Shown here piece by piece: positions 44,417 through 56,463 of a stretch of DNA of 64,000 nt; the stretch's first letter is position 1, and the number at the start of each line of letters is the position of its first letter. Made by a program: the position numbers and the translations under genes. The notes under the pieces are model-generated. The model saw nothing but the letters and a program-made list of their open reading frames with translations, was not told the DNA's origin and did no database searches. Source of the stretch: Theropithecus gelada (taxonomy: Eukaryota; Chordata; Mammalia; Primates; Cercopithecidae); NCBI RefSeq assembly GCF_003255815.1, contig NC_037670.1, forward strand, positions 53,598,823-53,662,822, given 5' to 3'.

Positions 44417-44600
44417 TTGCACAAAATAACTTGTGATATGACCCACGAGAACGGCCTGTTTCCCTGCATTTTTGCCAACACCTTGCTTTATCCAACTTTG
44501 CACTTTTGCAAACATGATGGGAGAAATTGTATTTAATTCTGGCTCTTATTTGTATTTTCCTCATTACCCGCCATGTCATTGCTTTTAGATTAGACTAAAG

Positions 44601-44800
44601 CAGTGGTTCTCAACTAGGGCCAATTTTTTCCCTCGAGGGACAATTTTTTTTCCCCTTGAGGGACAATGTCCGTAGACATTTTCGTTGTCACGTGAATGGA
44701 CAATACTCTTCGCATCTCCCAGGTAGAGGTCACAGATGCTGCTAAACCAGACAGCCTCCACCATGAAGAAAGTCCATAGGGCCCAGGTTGAGAAACACTG
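44601..44800 (+). mobile_element. MER5A hAT-Charlie DNA transposon, complete ends
   Basis: 200 bases with terminal inverted repeats CAGTGGTTCTCAACT at the start and AGGTTGAGAAACACTG at the end. The internal order fits MER5A. Non-autonomous, with no transposase. Confidence 0.88.
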
Positions 44801-44816
44801 CACCAAGGAAATGTGG

Positions 44817-45118
44817 GCTTTTGTTTTGTTTTTTGAGATGGAGTTTTGCTCTTGTTGCCCAGGCCGGGGTGCAATGGCTTGATCTCGGCTCATGGTAACG
44901 TCTGCCCCCCAGATTCAAGCAATTCTCCTGCCTCAGCCTCTCAAGTAGCTGGGATTGCAGGCATGTACCACCACACCTGGCTAATTTTGTATTTTTAGTA
45001 GAGATGGAGTTTCTCCATGTTGGTCAGGCTCGTCTCAAACTCCCGACCTCAAGTGATCTGCCCGCCTCGGCCTCCCAAAGTGCTGGGATTACAAGCCAGG
45101 CGTGAACCACGCAGCTGG
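44817..45118 (-). mobile_element. Alu (AluS-like), antisense, 11-bp target duplication
   Basis: 'aaggaaatgtg' at 44805-44815 and 45121-45131 is a perfect duplication. A short insert 'aagccaggcgtgaac' modifies the Alu head. Confidence 0.95.
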
Positions 45119-45423
45119 CAAAGGAAATGTGTTTTATAAACCCTATTGTTGTCTCTGCATCAGGGTGGTGAGACATAGTGCCTTAAAATAATTGATGTGG
45201 TTTTTATAGAAAATGGTGGTAATGAGATATTTTTCAGCAAAACCTCATCTCTTTATACATGCACTGGGGTATGGCTCTCTGAGAACTTGAGCTTGGCCAT
45301 ATGTCACGGACATGAGCTACACCGACTAAGACACCTTGTCAATGATCATTAGCAATACAATTGCCCACGTGTAATTTTTCAACTCTAGTTCCAAGTGACC
45401 AGGCCTTGACTCAGAACGCCTTT

Positions 45424-45727
45424 ATTTTTTATTATTTTTTATTTTGAGAGAGAATCTCGCTCTGTCTCACCCAGGCTGGAGTGCAGTGGTACGATCTCAG
45501 CTCGCTGCAGCCTCTGCCTCTCAGGTTCAAGCAATTCTCCTGTCTCAGCCTCTGGAGTAGCTGAGACTACAGGCATGTGCCACCACACCCAGCTAATTTT
45601 GTATTTTTAGTAGAGACAGGGTTTCACCATGTTGGCCAGGCTGGTCTCGAACTCCTGACCTCAAGTGATCCACCCTCCTCGGCCTTCCAAAGTGCTGGGA
45701 TTACAGGTGTGAGCCACTGCAACCGGC
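45424..45727 (-). mobile_element. Alu (AluS-like), antisense, 12-bp target duplication
   Basis: 'cagaacgccttt' (45412-45423) and 'cagaatgccttt' (45728-45739) match at 11 of 12 bases. Confidence 0.95.
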
Positions 45728-45739
45728 CAGAATGCCTTT

Positions 45740-46308
45740 TTGCTATCTCCTAACCCTCCTCTCTTCTCCCACGCTGGGCGGATTTCCCTATCTAGGCAAA
45801 TCCAAACAGCCCCTGACTGTTTATGGACCTACCTTTACTACACAGGCAGGCATTCTAAAATGCTGACTCAATCATTCAACATTTCCTGCTACGTAATGAA
45901 AATGTATTCCCCTCAAATTTCCCAAATCATTTTTTAAGAGTAAGAATTAACTGTTCAGCAAATGAATATTTATGCATATTCCTCCCAACCTCTGCCTCTC
46001 TATAAATTATGGCGTGAAATGCTGCAACAACTTGACAAAAAAAATAAATAAACCTTATAAACAAATTTCATGGCATAAAAATCGCTGAAATAAACATCAA
46101 CAGGCAGCATCGTAGAAAGGGCTGTTCTTCCTTGGTTTCTTTTAATAGAATCTCACAAATAATCAAAAGAACAAACATTACTAATGGAACAAAAATGAGT
46201 CAAAAGAGCTGTTCTTTCCAATGCTTTGTTAATAACTCCCATATATACCCCAAAACTCTTCTCACAGTGATGGACTAATAAAATAAGATAGCCTACAATA
46301 AATTTTTC
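45740..46308. other. Unassigned AT-rich sequence
   Basis: No recognised element or coding evidence. Confidence 0.4.
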
Positions 46309-46608
46309 CCTTTTTTTTTTTTTTTTTTTTTTAAGACAAGGTCTTGCTCTGTCACTCAGGCTGGAGTTCAGTGGTACAATCATAGCTTACTGCAGCCTTA
46401 AACTTCTGGGCTCAAGTGATCCTCCTGCCTCAGCCTCCCATGTAGCTGGGACTACAGGTGTGCACCGCTATGTCCAGATAATTTTTTTTTTTAGAGATGG
46501 AATCTCAGTATACTGCCCAGGCTGGACTTGAACAATTGAGCTGAAGCAATATCTCTGCCTCAGCCTCCCAGAATGCTGGGATTATAGGTGTGAGCCACCA
46601 AGCCTGGC
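46309..46608 (-). mobile_element. Alu (AluJ-like), antisense
   Basis: A 23-base T run then a diverged reversed Alu. Confidence 0.93.
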
Positions 46609-46626
46609 CCCTACAAAAATTTAATA

Positions 46627-46767
46627 TGGAAGACCAGTGCTGTGGTGCACACTTGTAGTCCCAGGTGTCTGAGAGGCTGAGAAAGGAGAACTGCTCAAGC
46701 TCAGGAGTTTGAGTTCAGCCTGGACAACATAACAAGACCCCACCTCTAATAAATAAAGACAAATTAA
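46627..46767 (+). mobile_element. Half-Alu (left arm, FLAM-like), sense
   Basis: A single left monomer ending in a short A-rich tail ('aataaataaagacaaatt'). Confidence 0.82.
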
Positions 46768-47124
46768 AAGACTCTAATATGGTTTCAGCCTCTTGCTCCT
46801 TTTTGATGTGTGAGTGAAGCGTTGCTAGAGAAAACAGCAATCGGGACTGGAGTATGGTTTACCCAGACAGTGCTGCATTCTATCACCCCATGATGCAACT
46901 ACACAACCCCAGGGGAGGCTGGTGTCAGTGAAGCCAGTGCTTCTGGGGGTGGGGGGCATGAGTCTGGGGGACACACTGGAGCAGCCTCCCAAAGCTTGGT
47001 CTTACACGAATGTAAATTTGCAGTTGTTAATTTTTCTGCAACGAATGAGGAATTTTCCCAAGTCTCTCAACTATTTCCTATCAGTTGATTGCACAAATGT
47101 TTCAGCACCTTGGGGGTGACCCTT
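46768..47124. other. Unassigned sequence
   Basis: No recognised element. Confidence 0.4.
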
Positions 47125-47540
47125 GTGGTCATCTTGCACTTCCACACCCTGGTCATGGCTTCACAAAGGGCAAGGTATTTCTCCACCATTTGACTTTGAG
47201 CTTAGCCATATGTGATGCTTTGGCTAATGGGATGTTAGCAGGTAAGATGTCAAGGTGTAATGTGTCTTCATCCAGTTGGGCTTGAGCTCTCACACTTAGG
47301 CCACCACCATGAGAAGAACACGCCTCAGGTATCCAGCTGACCCCAGAAGAATAACAGGCACAGAGGGAAGAGGTGAACGCAATCCAGGCCTGGAGACAGG
47401 CTCAACCAAGTCCAGGCTCAATCAGCCATGCTCCAGCCAACCCGCAGATGTGAACCCCAGAAACAGGCCTGTTGTTGTCTGCCAGTGGGTTTGGAGGTGA
47501 CTTGTTATGCAGCATAATTGCAGCACTTGCTGATGAATAC
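47125..47540 (+). mobile_element. Old MLT1 LTR, sense
   Basis: 'gactttgagcttagccatat' (47191), 'ctaatgggatgttagcaggt' (47224) and the reversed-arm part to about 47540 follow an old MLT1. Its 3' half is shared with the 50-kb arm. Confidence 0.6.
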
Positions 47541-47755
47541 ACATCTATCGTGTGCTCAAACAAGGCGTGCAAAGGTGAAAACGTTTAATAAAAGGTCTCA
47601 CTGTCTAAAGAGCTTATAGTTGATTCAAGAGACAGACATGCAAATAAATGAAAAACACTGAGATAAATGTTAAAATGTATGAGCCCAGGGCAGTGGTGAC
47701 TCCAGCATAGAGTGCTGTGGTCTGCTTCTCCTGGGAGCCAGGAACCCCTCCCGGG
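47336..47755 (+). repeat. Inverted duplication, left arm
   Basis: Reverse complement matches 50047-50489. Hand alignment gives 59/60 for 47535-47594 against 50221-50280, and 58/60 for 47475-47534 against 50281-50340. Other blocks are lower, about 85%. The arm extends beyond the MLT1 into other sequence, so it is a segment duplication rather than two copies of one transposon. Confidence 0.93.
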
Positions 47756-48688
47756 AAAGATGTCTTGAACTGAGAATGAATAGCGATTCACCAGGCGGCT
47801 ACAGAGGTGTGGGGATTATAAGCAAAGGAAAAACGTGTGTGCAACGTTCAGAATCTTCTGGTCCTTCAGTCTGGCTGGAGCACAGGGCATCAAGGGAAGG
47901 TCAACAGAGAAATGGAGCCCAAATTGAGGGCTTGCATCACCCCGCACCTTATTACAACCAGAACAGCAACCCTCCAAAATTCCCACGGAAAAACCTGATG
48001 GAGAAACCTGAAATATGATTAAAGAGGGACTTTGAAGTAGTGGAAGAAAAATTCAACCTGAAAGCTGTGTAATATATAAAATCACAACCTTAGAAAACGC
48101 CAGGACCGTCAGAAGAGACTCAATTTTTAGGCTATGCCTGAGATAGAACAAGGATGGAGGAAGCAGATAATATCATCTAGGCTGACAGGATCTGAACGTC
48201 AACAAAGAACTGGAGCTAGAGGGAACCGTCAGAAGGATAAAAAGCTTGCGAGTGCTGAGATCTCTGAGATAGAAGAAAATGAAACACTTTCAGCTGATGA
48301 AATTTCAGGTTCTGTACTCTGGGCAAAGAGTCTCATCCAGCACAGCAGAAAGCATCTGAAGTGCTCCTGGGCTCAGGCGGCAGGACTGTGTGCTGTCTGA
48401 GCAGAATGGCTTGCAGTTCATAGTGTCTGGGCACCACTGCCTGGGAAGGACCTGGGCAGTAAATTCCAAGGCCCTCAGTAGCCAGGCAGGCAGCATAAAC
48501 ACAGACAGCAGACTGAAGTTAAGACAATAGGGGGCGGTGGGGACTGGGGCTAACTTTCTCAGCCCCATTCACCTTTTGATGAGTAGATTTCAGGACCCAA
48601 TCATGTTGCATCTTCTGATTGCTTTTGGTGAGGTCAGAATCACGCTTTTAATGAGAAATCATTCAATGTGGAAAAAAGTTGACTGACA
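47756..48688. other. Unassigned sequence between inverted arms (first part)
   Basis: Frames of 80 and 88 residues are present without recognisable domains. No element recognised. Confidence 0.4.
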
Positions 48689-48987
48689 AGCCAGGCACAA
48701 TGGCTCATGCCTGTAATCCCAGCACTTTAGGAGGCCGAGGTTGGCAGATCACTTGAGGCTAGGAGTTCGAGACCAGCATAGTCAACATGATGAAACCCCA
48801 TCTCCACTAAAAAGAATACAAAAATTAGCTGGGCGTGGTGGTGGGCACCTGTAATCGCAGCTACTAGGGAGGCTGAGGCAGGAGAATTGCTTGAACCCGG
48901 GTGGTGGAAGTTGCAGTGAGCCGAGATCGCACTGCTCCATTCCAGACTGCGCAACAGAACAAGACTCCATCTCAAAAAAATAAAAAA
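48689..48987 (+). mobile_element. Alu (AluS-like), sense
   Basis: A full Alu with a short A-rich tail, lying in the spacer of the inverted repeat. Confidence 0.94.
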
Positions 48988-49031
48988 GTGGTCAGCTAAT
49001 TCAATTTTTTATTTTTCGATTGACTGGTTGA

Positions 49032-49321
49032 TTGTTGAGACAAGGTCTTGCTCTGTTGCCCAGGCTGGAGTGCAATGGCATGATCACTGCTCACTGCAGC
49101 CTCAACCTCCTGGGCTCAAGCAATCCTCCCGTCTCAGCCTCCTGAGTGGCTGAGACTACAGACACACACCACTACGCCTGGCAAATTTGTAAAATTTTTT
49201 TGTAGAGATGGGCTCTCACTATGTTGCCCAAGCTGTTTCCAAACTCCTAGACTCAAGTGATCGTCCTGCCTCTGCCTCCCAAAGTGCTGGGATTTATAGG
49301 CATGAACCACCATGCCCAGTC
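49032..49321 (-). mobile_element. Alu (AluJ-like), antisense
   Basis: A reversed Alu without a clean T run, ending 'ccaccatgcccagtcc'. With the preceding sense Alu it makes a tail-to-tail inverted Alu pair. Confidence 0.92.
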
Positions 49322-50046
49322 CTCGTTCAATTTTAAAACAAATAAATCAGAAATATAACTCATACGTCAAATTCAAGGTCTTGATAGACTAAATCTACCT
49401 ACCTCGTGGCCAGCAGTGGGAAACCTCTGATTTAAATCCTAAGGGGAATGTAAGTGATCGCCTACAGGCTAGGATTCTAAAAATGGCCAGATTTTACCTG
49501 GAATCCAAAAGTCTCCATTGCTTTAAGGATCGGACCAGGACAGGTTTTCTGAAACTGTGGGAAGAGGCACACAAAAGGCTAGGGAAGTAAACATTAGCAA
49601 GCTTCAAAGTCTTTGGGAAGCCTCTATGCTAGGTCCTGAGAATAAAATACAGATATGGCAGTCACGGTTTCCTCCAAATTTGAATTTGTGGGATTTGGGG
49701 GTTTGCAGGCTTTTGAGGTGTTTTTTTTTTTTTTTGAGAGGAAAAAAAACTCATGCAGTGAAATAGAAATGAAATTGCATTTAGGTCTTCATTGACCTGA
49801 GAGTTTTCCAATGTATCTGAATTCATAAGCCCCCTTCATAGTAATATGTAATCGTAGGACCCATCTTAGGAATTTTAACCATTTTCCAATTTTTTTCTTG
49901 GTATATCTGTCAGTGTTCAACTAGGAAAGCAAAACTGCTATGAGTATTATGGGCTAAGGGATTTATTATAGATGTTAGGTTGGGGGTGGGCTGGGGAAAT
50001 GAAGGGTTGAAAGGCAGAGCTGAGGGGGTTGGAGAAAATTCACTGA
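49322..50046. other. Unassigned sequence between inverted arms (last part)
   Basis: No recognised element. Confidence 0.4.
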
Positions 50047-50489
50047 GCAGCTCCCCTCAGGAGGGTTTCCTGGCTCTCAGGAGGAGCAGACCATACCCCT
50101 CCACCTTGGAGTCGCCACTGCCCTGGGTTCATACATTTCTAACACTTACCTCAGTGTTTTTCATTTATTTGCATGTCTGTCTCTTGAATCAACTATGCAC
50201 TCTTTAGACAATGGAAGCTTCTTTTATTAAACGTTTTCACCTTTGCATGCCTTGTTTGAGCACACGATAGATGTGTATTCATCAGCGAGTGCTGCAATCA
50301 TGCTGCATAACAAGTCACCTCCAAACCCACTGGCAGACAATGACAGGCATGTTTCTGGGATTCACATCTGCTGGTTGGCCGGAGCGTGGCTGATCAAGCC
50401 TGGACTTGGTTGAGCCTGTCTCCAGGCCTGGGTTCAGTTCACATCTTCTCTCTGTGCCTGTTATTCTTCTGGGGTCACTGAGCAGCACA
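50047..50489 (-). repeat. Inverted duplication, right arm
   Basis: Reverse-complement partner of 47336-47755. The part at 50280-50489 is the reversed MLT1 3' end. Confidence 0.93.
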
Positions 50490-51048
50490 GGAAGCATGGG
50501 CGAGTTGGCTCTTGCAGGGAAATTCAGGAAGCCACGCCCAAGCTGGAGTGCAGCAGGCCAGGGAGAGGACCGTGGGACTGCAGCTCGTGTGGTCACTGTG
50601 CCTCTGGACTCACCGCCAAGGGTCTGCATGTGGAGTGAGTCGGGGGTGCCGGCAATGGAGCTTAAGTGCACCCCCAGGTGGAGTAGGGGGTGGGTGGGGA
50701 TGACTGGACCCAGAAGCACCTTGGGTTCATCCTTCCCTTCACCAGACCAGGATGCTCAGGGAACAGTGGTTGCTCTTTCCTCTTCCAAATCCCCCATGAA
50801 CTCCTCTTTCCAGAAACTCTAACCAGAAGCTTATGGGGCTGGGGCCTCTGGGACATGCAGTTTTTAGTCTCAGCGACATTGCTCAGATAATCCCGCCCAT
50901 CGGTGCAGGGTAAAGGAGGACTTTTCAGTTAAAATGTGTCACTTTAGGTCAGTGTCGCTTTGAAATCATATGTGACATAATGTACTACACAGATATTTAT
51001 TTCATGAGTTATACCAAAAATGCTGGGGTTCTCCCATTCATTCTGTAT
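50490..51048. other. Unassigned GC-richer sequence
   Basis: Overlapping frames of 134 (minus) and 138 (plus) residues are partly inside the duplicated arm. Opposed open frames of similar length in GC-richer DNA are expected by chance. Confidence 0.4.
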
Positions 51049-51062
51049 GAAAAGCTTGATTC

Positions 51063-51367
51063 GCCGGGCGCGGTGGCTCAAGCCTGTAATCCCAGCACTT
51101 TGGGAGGCCGAGGCGGGTGGATCACGAGGTCAGGAGATCGAGACCATTCTGGCTAACATGGTGAAACCCCGTCTCTACTAAAAATACAAAAAACTAGCCG
51201 GGCGTGGTGGCGGGCGCCTGTAGTCCCAGCTACTCGGAGGCTGAGGCAGGAGAATGGCGTGAACCTGAGAGGCGGAGCTTGCAGTGAGCCGAGATCGCGC
51301 CACTGCACTCCAGCCTGGGTGACACAGCGCGAGACTCTGTCTCAAAAAAAAAAAAAAAAAAAAAAAA
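51063..51367 (+). mobile_element. AluY, sense, near consensus, 14-bp target duplication
   Basis: Perfect duplications 'gaaaagcttgattc' (51049-51062 and 51368-51381), an A tail of about 26 bases and intact CpGs make this the youngest-looking Alu in the window. It lacks one G in 'actcggaggctgag'. Confidence 0.97.
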
Positions 51368-51952
51368 GAAAAGCTTGATTCTTGGACAGAAAACTTAAAA
51401 CTAAAAAAATGAATATTGAAATAGAATTGAAATTCAGCTCTCTGTTATATTCTAAAGACGGACAAAAATTGTCTTGATGTTTGCAATTCTTGAATCTCGA
51501 ATTTCAAATCAATCCATTGACCTTTTTTTACTGGCTGCAAAGATTTTTAAATCAAATATTGAGAGTTCCAGATTGGGAATATTTTTCTATATTGTGGAAA
51601 ATGTAGTAACAAAATTTACCATTTTAACTATTGTTAAGTGCACAGTTCAAGGGTATTAAGTACACACAAGTCACACTGTTGTGCGACCACCACCACCATC
51701 ATCTCCAGAACATTTTCATCTTGCAAAACTGAAATTCTGTCCCCATTAAATACCAACTCCCTATTTTCCCTCCACCAGCCCCCAGCACCCACTATTCTAC
51801 TTTCTTTTTCTATTTTGATAACTCTAGGTTCCTCTTATAAGTGGAATCATACAGTGTTGGTTCTTTCATGGCTGACTTATTTCACTCAGCGTAACATCCT
51901 CAAGGCTCATCTGTGATGAAGCGTGTGTCAGAATGTCCAAATAGGGTCCTTT

Positions 51953-52252
51953 TTTATTTTTATTTTATTTTATTGAGACAGAGTCTCACTCTGTCACCAG
52001 GCTGGAGAGCAGTGGCACGATCTCAACTCACTGCAACCTCCGCCTCCTGGGTTCAAGCGATTCTCCTGCCTCAGACTCCCGAGTAGTTGGGATTACAGGC
52101 ACCTGCCACCAGGCCTGGCTAATTGTTGTATTTTTAGTAGAGACGGGGTTTCACCATGTTGGCCAGGATGGTCTCGATCTCTTGACCTTGTGATCCTCCT
52201 GTCTCAGCCTCCCAAAGTGCTGGAATTACAGGCATGAGCCATCACACCCAAC
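51953..52252 (-). mobile_element. Alu (AluS-like), antisense
   Basis: A (TTTTA)n-modified tail then a reversed full Alu in L1M. Confidence 0.95.
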
Positions 52253-52496
52253 CTTTTGTTAACATACCATGTTTTGTCCATCCATGCATTCGCTGATGGA
52301 CATCTGGTTTGCTTCTACCTTTTGGCTCTCGTGAATAAGACTGCTATGAACATGGGTGTGCACGTATCTGTTCGTATCTCTGATTTCAATTCTTTTGAGT
52401 ATATAGCCGGAGGGGAATTGCTGGATCACGTGGTAATTCTATTTCTAAGTTTTTTAGGAACCACCAGAAAAGCTGGCTGGTATGCACCTGTAGTCC

Positions 52497-52592
52497 CAGC
52501 TCAGTGTCTATGAGCTCAGTTCCAGCTCAGTCCCTATGAGCTCATTCCCAGTTCAGTCCCTATGAGCTCATTCCCAGTTCAGTCCCTATGTG
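52497..52592. repeat. 26-bp tandem repeat, about 3.5 copies
   Basis: Units of the form 'cagttcagtccctatgagct' plus 'cattcc', the best pair being nearly identical. It is flanked by small Alu-like scraps ('gcacctgtagtcccagct'). Confidence 0.9.
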
Positions 52593-52715
52593 CTGGGACT
52601 AGAGGTGCATGTCACCCTGCTTTTCATGGCATGCCCTGTAGTTCCAGCTCATAGTGGCTGCACCATTTTTCATTTCCATCAGCAGTGCACGATCAGCTGG
52701 TTAATTTTTTTTAAA

Positions 52716-54140
52716 ATAAGTATTGTGTTTTATCTTAAGTGAAAAGATGAGGGAAGGTTTCAAGTTACTGTTTGGTAGCAAATCCTCCCAAATAACACAT
52801 GGCAGAGACAGTGGGAATAAAGCCTGCATTTGAAAGGATGGAAAGTCAAATTAGGTGATTCTCTCAATGACCTTTCTTCTCATAACACTACCTTTTAAAA
52901 TATAAAGAAATGTCGGCAGACCATTTTTTATACAATGACTGTAATTTAGAGATCTAGTCAAGGGCTGTGGAGAATTGTCTGGAGACAAAGTTGAAAAATC
53001 TTTATCTCTTTTTATTCTCCTATTGTTTAACTTATATTTAAAATTCAAAGTTTCGTATGCTTTCCATCTTTGAACAGTAGTCTATTCTATAAATGCATTA
53101 AAGCAATCGCTAAAGAAGACGGACATTTAAAAGCAGACAATTTAAGACAATTTAAAACTGCATAATGGGCAAATATGTGCCTTGGTGGCCTGAGTCAGTC
53201 CATAAGTGAGAAAATGCATGGGGGAGAGATGGCCACAGCCACCCACACTCCACCCAGCAATAGAGGACTCACCCATTATACGCATGGAGGCTTTGAAATG
53301 GTTCTAATTTAAGTAATAAAAACGTGTAAATAACAAGCTTGATACAGAGTTTTTTTTTTTTTTAACTGTAAAGGAAATAGGTGCTATAATCATTTTTAGC
53401 CATTTCAATAACCCCAGGACATATGTTTGAACACCTGTAGGTTTATGGAAACTAGGTTGGAAATGCTGATTTAATCTTAAATCCCAGTCCATAAAAATGA
53501 TTCTGAGACTGCTCTGGAACAATCCTTAAACTTAGAACATTCTTTCTTCTACAGAATCAGGTGAAAGGAAAGGTCGGGAGGACCTCCTGTTCTCAGGAAG
53601 GGGTGGGCAGGAGGGCATTTTGAAGACTCTGAAAGAGTGTCTGGCCCCAGCAGGCAGTGAGCGTGAGGGAGACCCTTGCATGCTGAAGGCAGTCTCAAAA
53701 AGAGAAGCACAGGCTTTGGACCCACAAGATGCCTTTCTGAGCAGAAGAAGTGATGGAGTGGTCTGCCTCGTCATTTTAGGTAATGCAAAAGCAACTCAGA
53801 ATGAGCTAAACCCAATTTCCAGTGGGAGAAAACAATCTGTGAATTCCCTGCTTTGTTGCACCATGCTGGATTAGCTGTGGTGTAGAAAGGAGGCCTGGAA
53901 CATCTCATGATCATCTTGCCTGACCTGAGAATCAAGTTCTGGCACACACTGCCTGTGAGTTAACTCAACAGATGTTCCTGCGTCACTCCACCTCTGCCCC
54001 CACTCCAGTGGCTGAAAAATCTTCCATTTCTCTGACTCCCTTGCAGCTAGGATTTGGGCAAACCCTACTCTAAGCTTTTGGTCAAGGTCTTGTTTTTCCT
54101 GCATTAAAAAAAAAATGTACCTGACCACTCTTTCTTCTTC
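52716..54140. other. Unassigned, mostly repeat-free sequence
   Basis: About 1.4 kb with no confident repeat. A T run is at 53351-53363. The 84-residue plus frame and 80-residue minus frame near 53.6 kb overlap on opposite strands without domains. Confidence 0.4.
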
Positions 54141-54144
54141 TTTT

Positions 54145-54320
54145 CTTTATTTTTTGTAGTGACAGAGTCTCACTATGTTGCTCAGGCTGGTCTTGAACTG
54201 CAGGCTTCAATTAATTCTGCCACCTGTCTCCCAGGTAGCTTGGACTACAGGTGTGCACCACCAGGCCTGGCTAGCTTTTGGAATCTTTGTAGAGACGGTT
54301 TTGCCCAGGCTATCTCCTCT
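54145..54320 (-). mobile_element. Degenerate Alu fragment, antisense
   Basis: 'agtgacagagtctcactatg' to 'gtagagacggttttgcccag', with deletions. Confidence 0.8.
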
Positions 54321-54329
54321 TTTAATGAA

Positions 54330-54505
54330 GACACCAGTTAGATTAGATAAGGGTCCACTTTCACAGACTCATTTGAACTTAGTCGCCTCTTTAAAAACCC
54401 TGTCTCCAAATACAGTCACAATCTGAGGTACTGGGGGTGGGGGAAGTGGATTAGGGCTTCAACATAGGAATTTGAGTGGGACAGAATTAAGCCCATAACA
54501 GTCTT
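54330..54505 (-). mobile_element. MLT1 LTR fragment, antisense
   Basis: 'ccctgtctccaaatacagtc' (54399) to 'cagaattaagcccataaca' is the reversed 5' part of an MLT1. Confidence 0.72.
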
Positions 54506-54871
54506 CCAGCACACACATTCCTCATTGAGGTTGAACAAGGTGATGCCCCACCTTCTGTCCCAGCTCTCCTACTGTAAACAGTGTCCTTCCACGATCTAGT
54601 TAGTGTCCTGCTTTTCACATTTTTATGCTTTTTGTCATTGATTTTGCTGTGGATTTTGCTGTTTAAAATGACCCAAAGCATAGTGCTGAGGGCTGTCTGG
54701 TGTTTGTAAGGACAAGAGGCTGTGATGTGCCTTATGGAGAAAATACGTGTGTTAGAGAAGCTCCTTCAGGCAGGAGTGATAGTCCCATTGGACATGAGCT
54801 TAATGTGCATTAAAAATATATACAAAATAAGGTGTCTTTAAAAAGAAACACACAAAAATACCAATGCACTG
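54506..54871. other. Unassigned sequence
   Basis: No recognised element. Confidence 0.4.
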
Positions 54872-55158
54872 AGGCCAGGAGTGGTGATTCACGCCTGTAA
54901 TCAGCACTTTGGGAGGCTGAGATGAGCAGATGACTTGAGTTCAGGAGTTTGAGACTGGCATGGGTAACATCTCTCTACTAAAAATACAAAAATTGTCCAG
55001 GCATAGTGGTGCACCTGTAGTTCCAACTACTTGGGGGTCTAAGGCAGGAAGATTGCTTAAGCCCAGGAAATTGAGGCTGTGGTCAGCTGAGATCACACCA
55101 CTGCACTCCAGCCTGGGTGACAAAGTGAGTCTCCAAACAAATAAAAGAAAAAAAAGTA
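54872..55158 (+). mobile_element. Alu (AluJ-like), sense
   Basis: A diverged Alu with several small deletions and a short A-rich tail. Confidence 0.92.
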
Positions 55159-56288
55159 ATGTGTTGATTGGTTCACAAAAATGTAACCAGAGACTCACAG
55201 GATCCTAACTTTATATGTCCCCCAGGAGAGATGGCTCAGTATTTACCATTTCAGTGTCTGTAGTGACTTCATAGAACATGGTTATAGAATTAGGAGAATC
55301 AACTGTAACTTGATCCCCATTCAGTCTGGAGAGGAAACATTGCACTGACTTTCAGCTTATTAATTGTATTGTTTCCTTCCTCCTCAAGGTCATCCTCTTC
55401 ATCACTGGGTAGCCTGGGTGTCCAAATGTTTTCCTAACTATTTAATGGAGTTTGTAAAGTTTCTCTCAAACCATTAATGTACAGGTTGTTTCTTCAGAAG
55501 AGAGACCACCAAATAAAGAAAGGATTTAATTTTGGACATCTTGGAAATTGCTTCTTGAGCTCATTCTATTCACATATCGACTTGTCATTAAAATTAAAAT
55601 ATTCTCCATCCATATAGTACTTCTTTCAAATGAAAGAAATATAAAGCACATGATATAGTTTGAGCAAAAAAAAAGAAAGAAAGAAAGAAAAGAAACATTA
55701 CATTTGATTAAATAATCCATAACCAAGCCCTGCTTTGCATGAAGCACTCCTGAATAAGATTTTTCAGAGTCTTAGCACTTTTGCCTCTGAGCCCTCATTG
55801 CAAGTCTCCTCAATGTATCAGGACAACAATCCAGAAAGGTAGTTATTATTATACCAGTCTTGAGTTGTCCCTAAAGCAAATATTGAGACAGGATTTTGAT
55901 GCAAGTATTTTATTTGCGAGTGTTCCCAGCAAGGAAACGAAGTGAGGTGAGAAAGGGAGGGAGTGAATAAAAGGCATGCTTGTGTAAAGGCCACCGTGAT
56001 GGGCAACCAGGGCTTAATCCTACTTAAAACTCTATAAGACACTGTGTAGAGCACTCAGAATGTCCTTCCCCATAAGAAGCGAGAGAGCAGGGGGTATTTC
56101 TCCATCAGCTCCCTTTCTGCATTGGCTGGGGGTCTCTTCTGGGCCATTCTTTCCTTGGTGTTTCTAGTCTGGCCTGTGTGCAAAGGCTAAGGATGCCCCT
56201 ATATACCAGATAATGAACTCAGGCAGAGGCACAGGAAGCTGCAGGTGTCTAAGAACCACCTGCAGGTGAACTCTGGGAGGGGCTGAGG
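55159..56288. other. Unassigned sequence
   Basis: No confident element. An A/GAAA run is at 55665-55695. Confidence 0.4.
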
Positions 56289-56463
56289 TGTCAGAGGCAT
56301 TTGAATCAGAAAGACTTCACCTTAAATAGGGACTGGGTAAAATAAAGCTGAGACCTACTGGGCTGCATTCCCAGGAGGGTGGGCATTCTTAGTCACAGGA
56401 TAAGATAGGAGGTCAACATAAGTTACAATTTACAAAAACCTTGGTGATAAAACGGAATGCAGT

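Larger units (their letters stand above)
51590..52715 (-). mobile_element. L1M 3' UTR fragment, antisense, with Alu and short repeat
   Basis: Pieces 51590-51952, 52253-52480 and 52660-52715 ('ggctgcaccatttttcattt') follow L1M in order. They are interrupted by an Alu and by a 26-bp tandem block. Confidence 0.8.

Noticed and set aside
50315..50822. Opposed 134- and 138-residue frames near 50.5 kb as an exon
   Set aside because: Both overlap the duplicated MLT1 arm, have no recognisable domain, and are open on both strands as expected in GC-richer DNA.
243..52715. All large L1M 3' blocks are antisense, suggesting a plus-strand host gene
   Set aside because: Other L1 pieces are in sense orientation (26.4, 28.6, 39.3 kb). 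The number is too small and no exon supports it.
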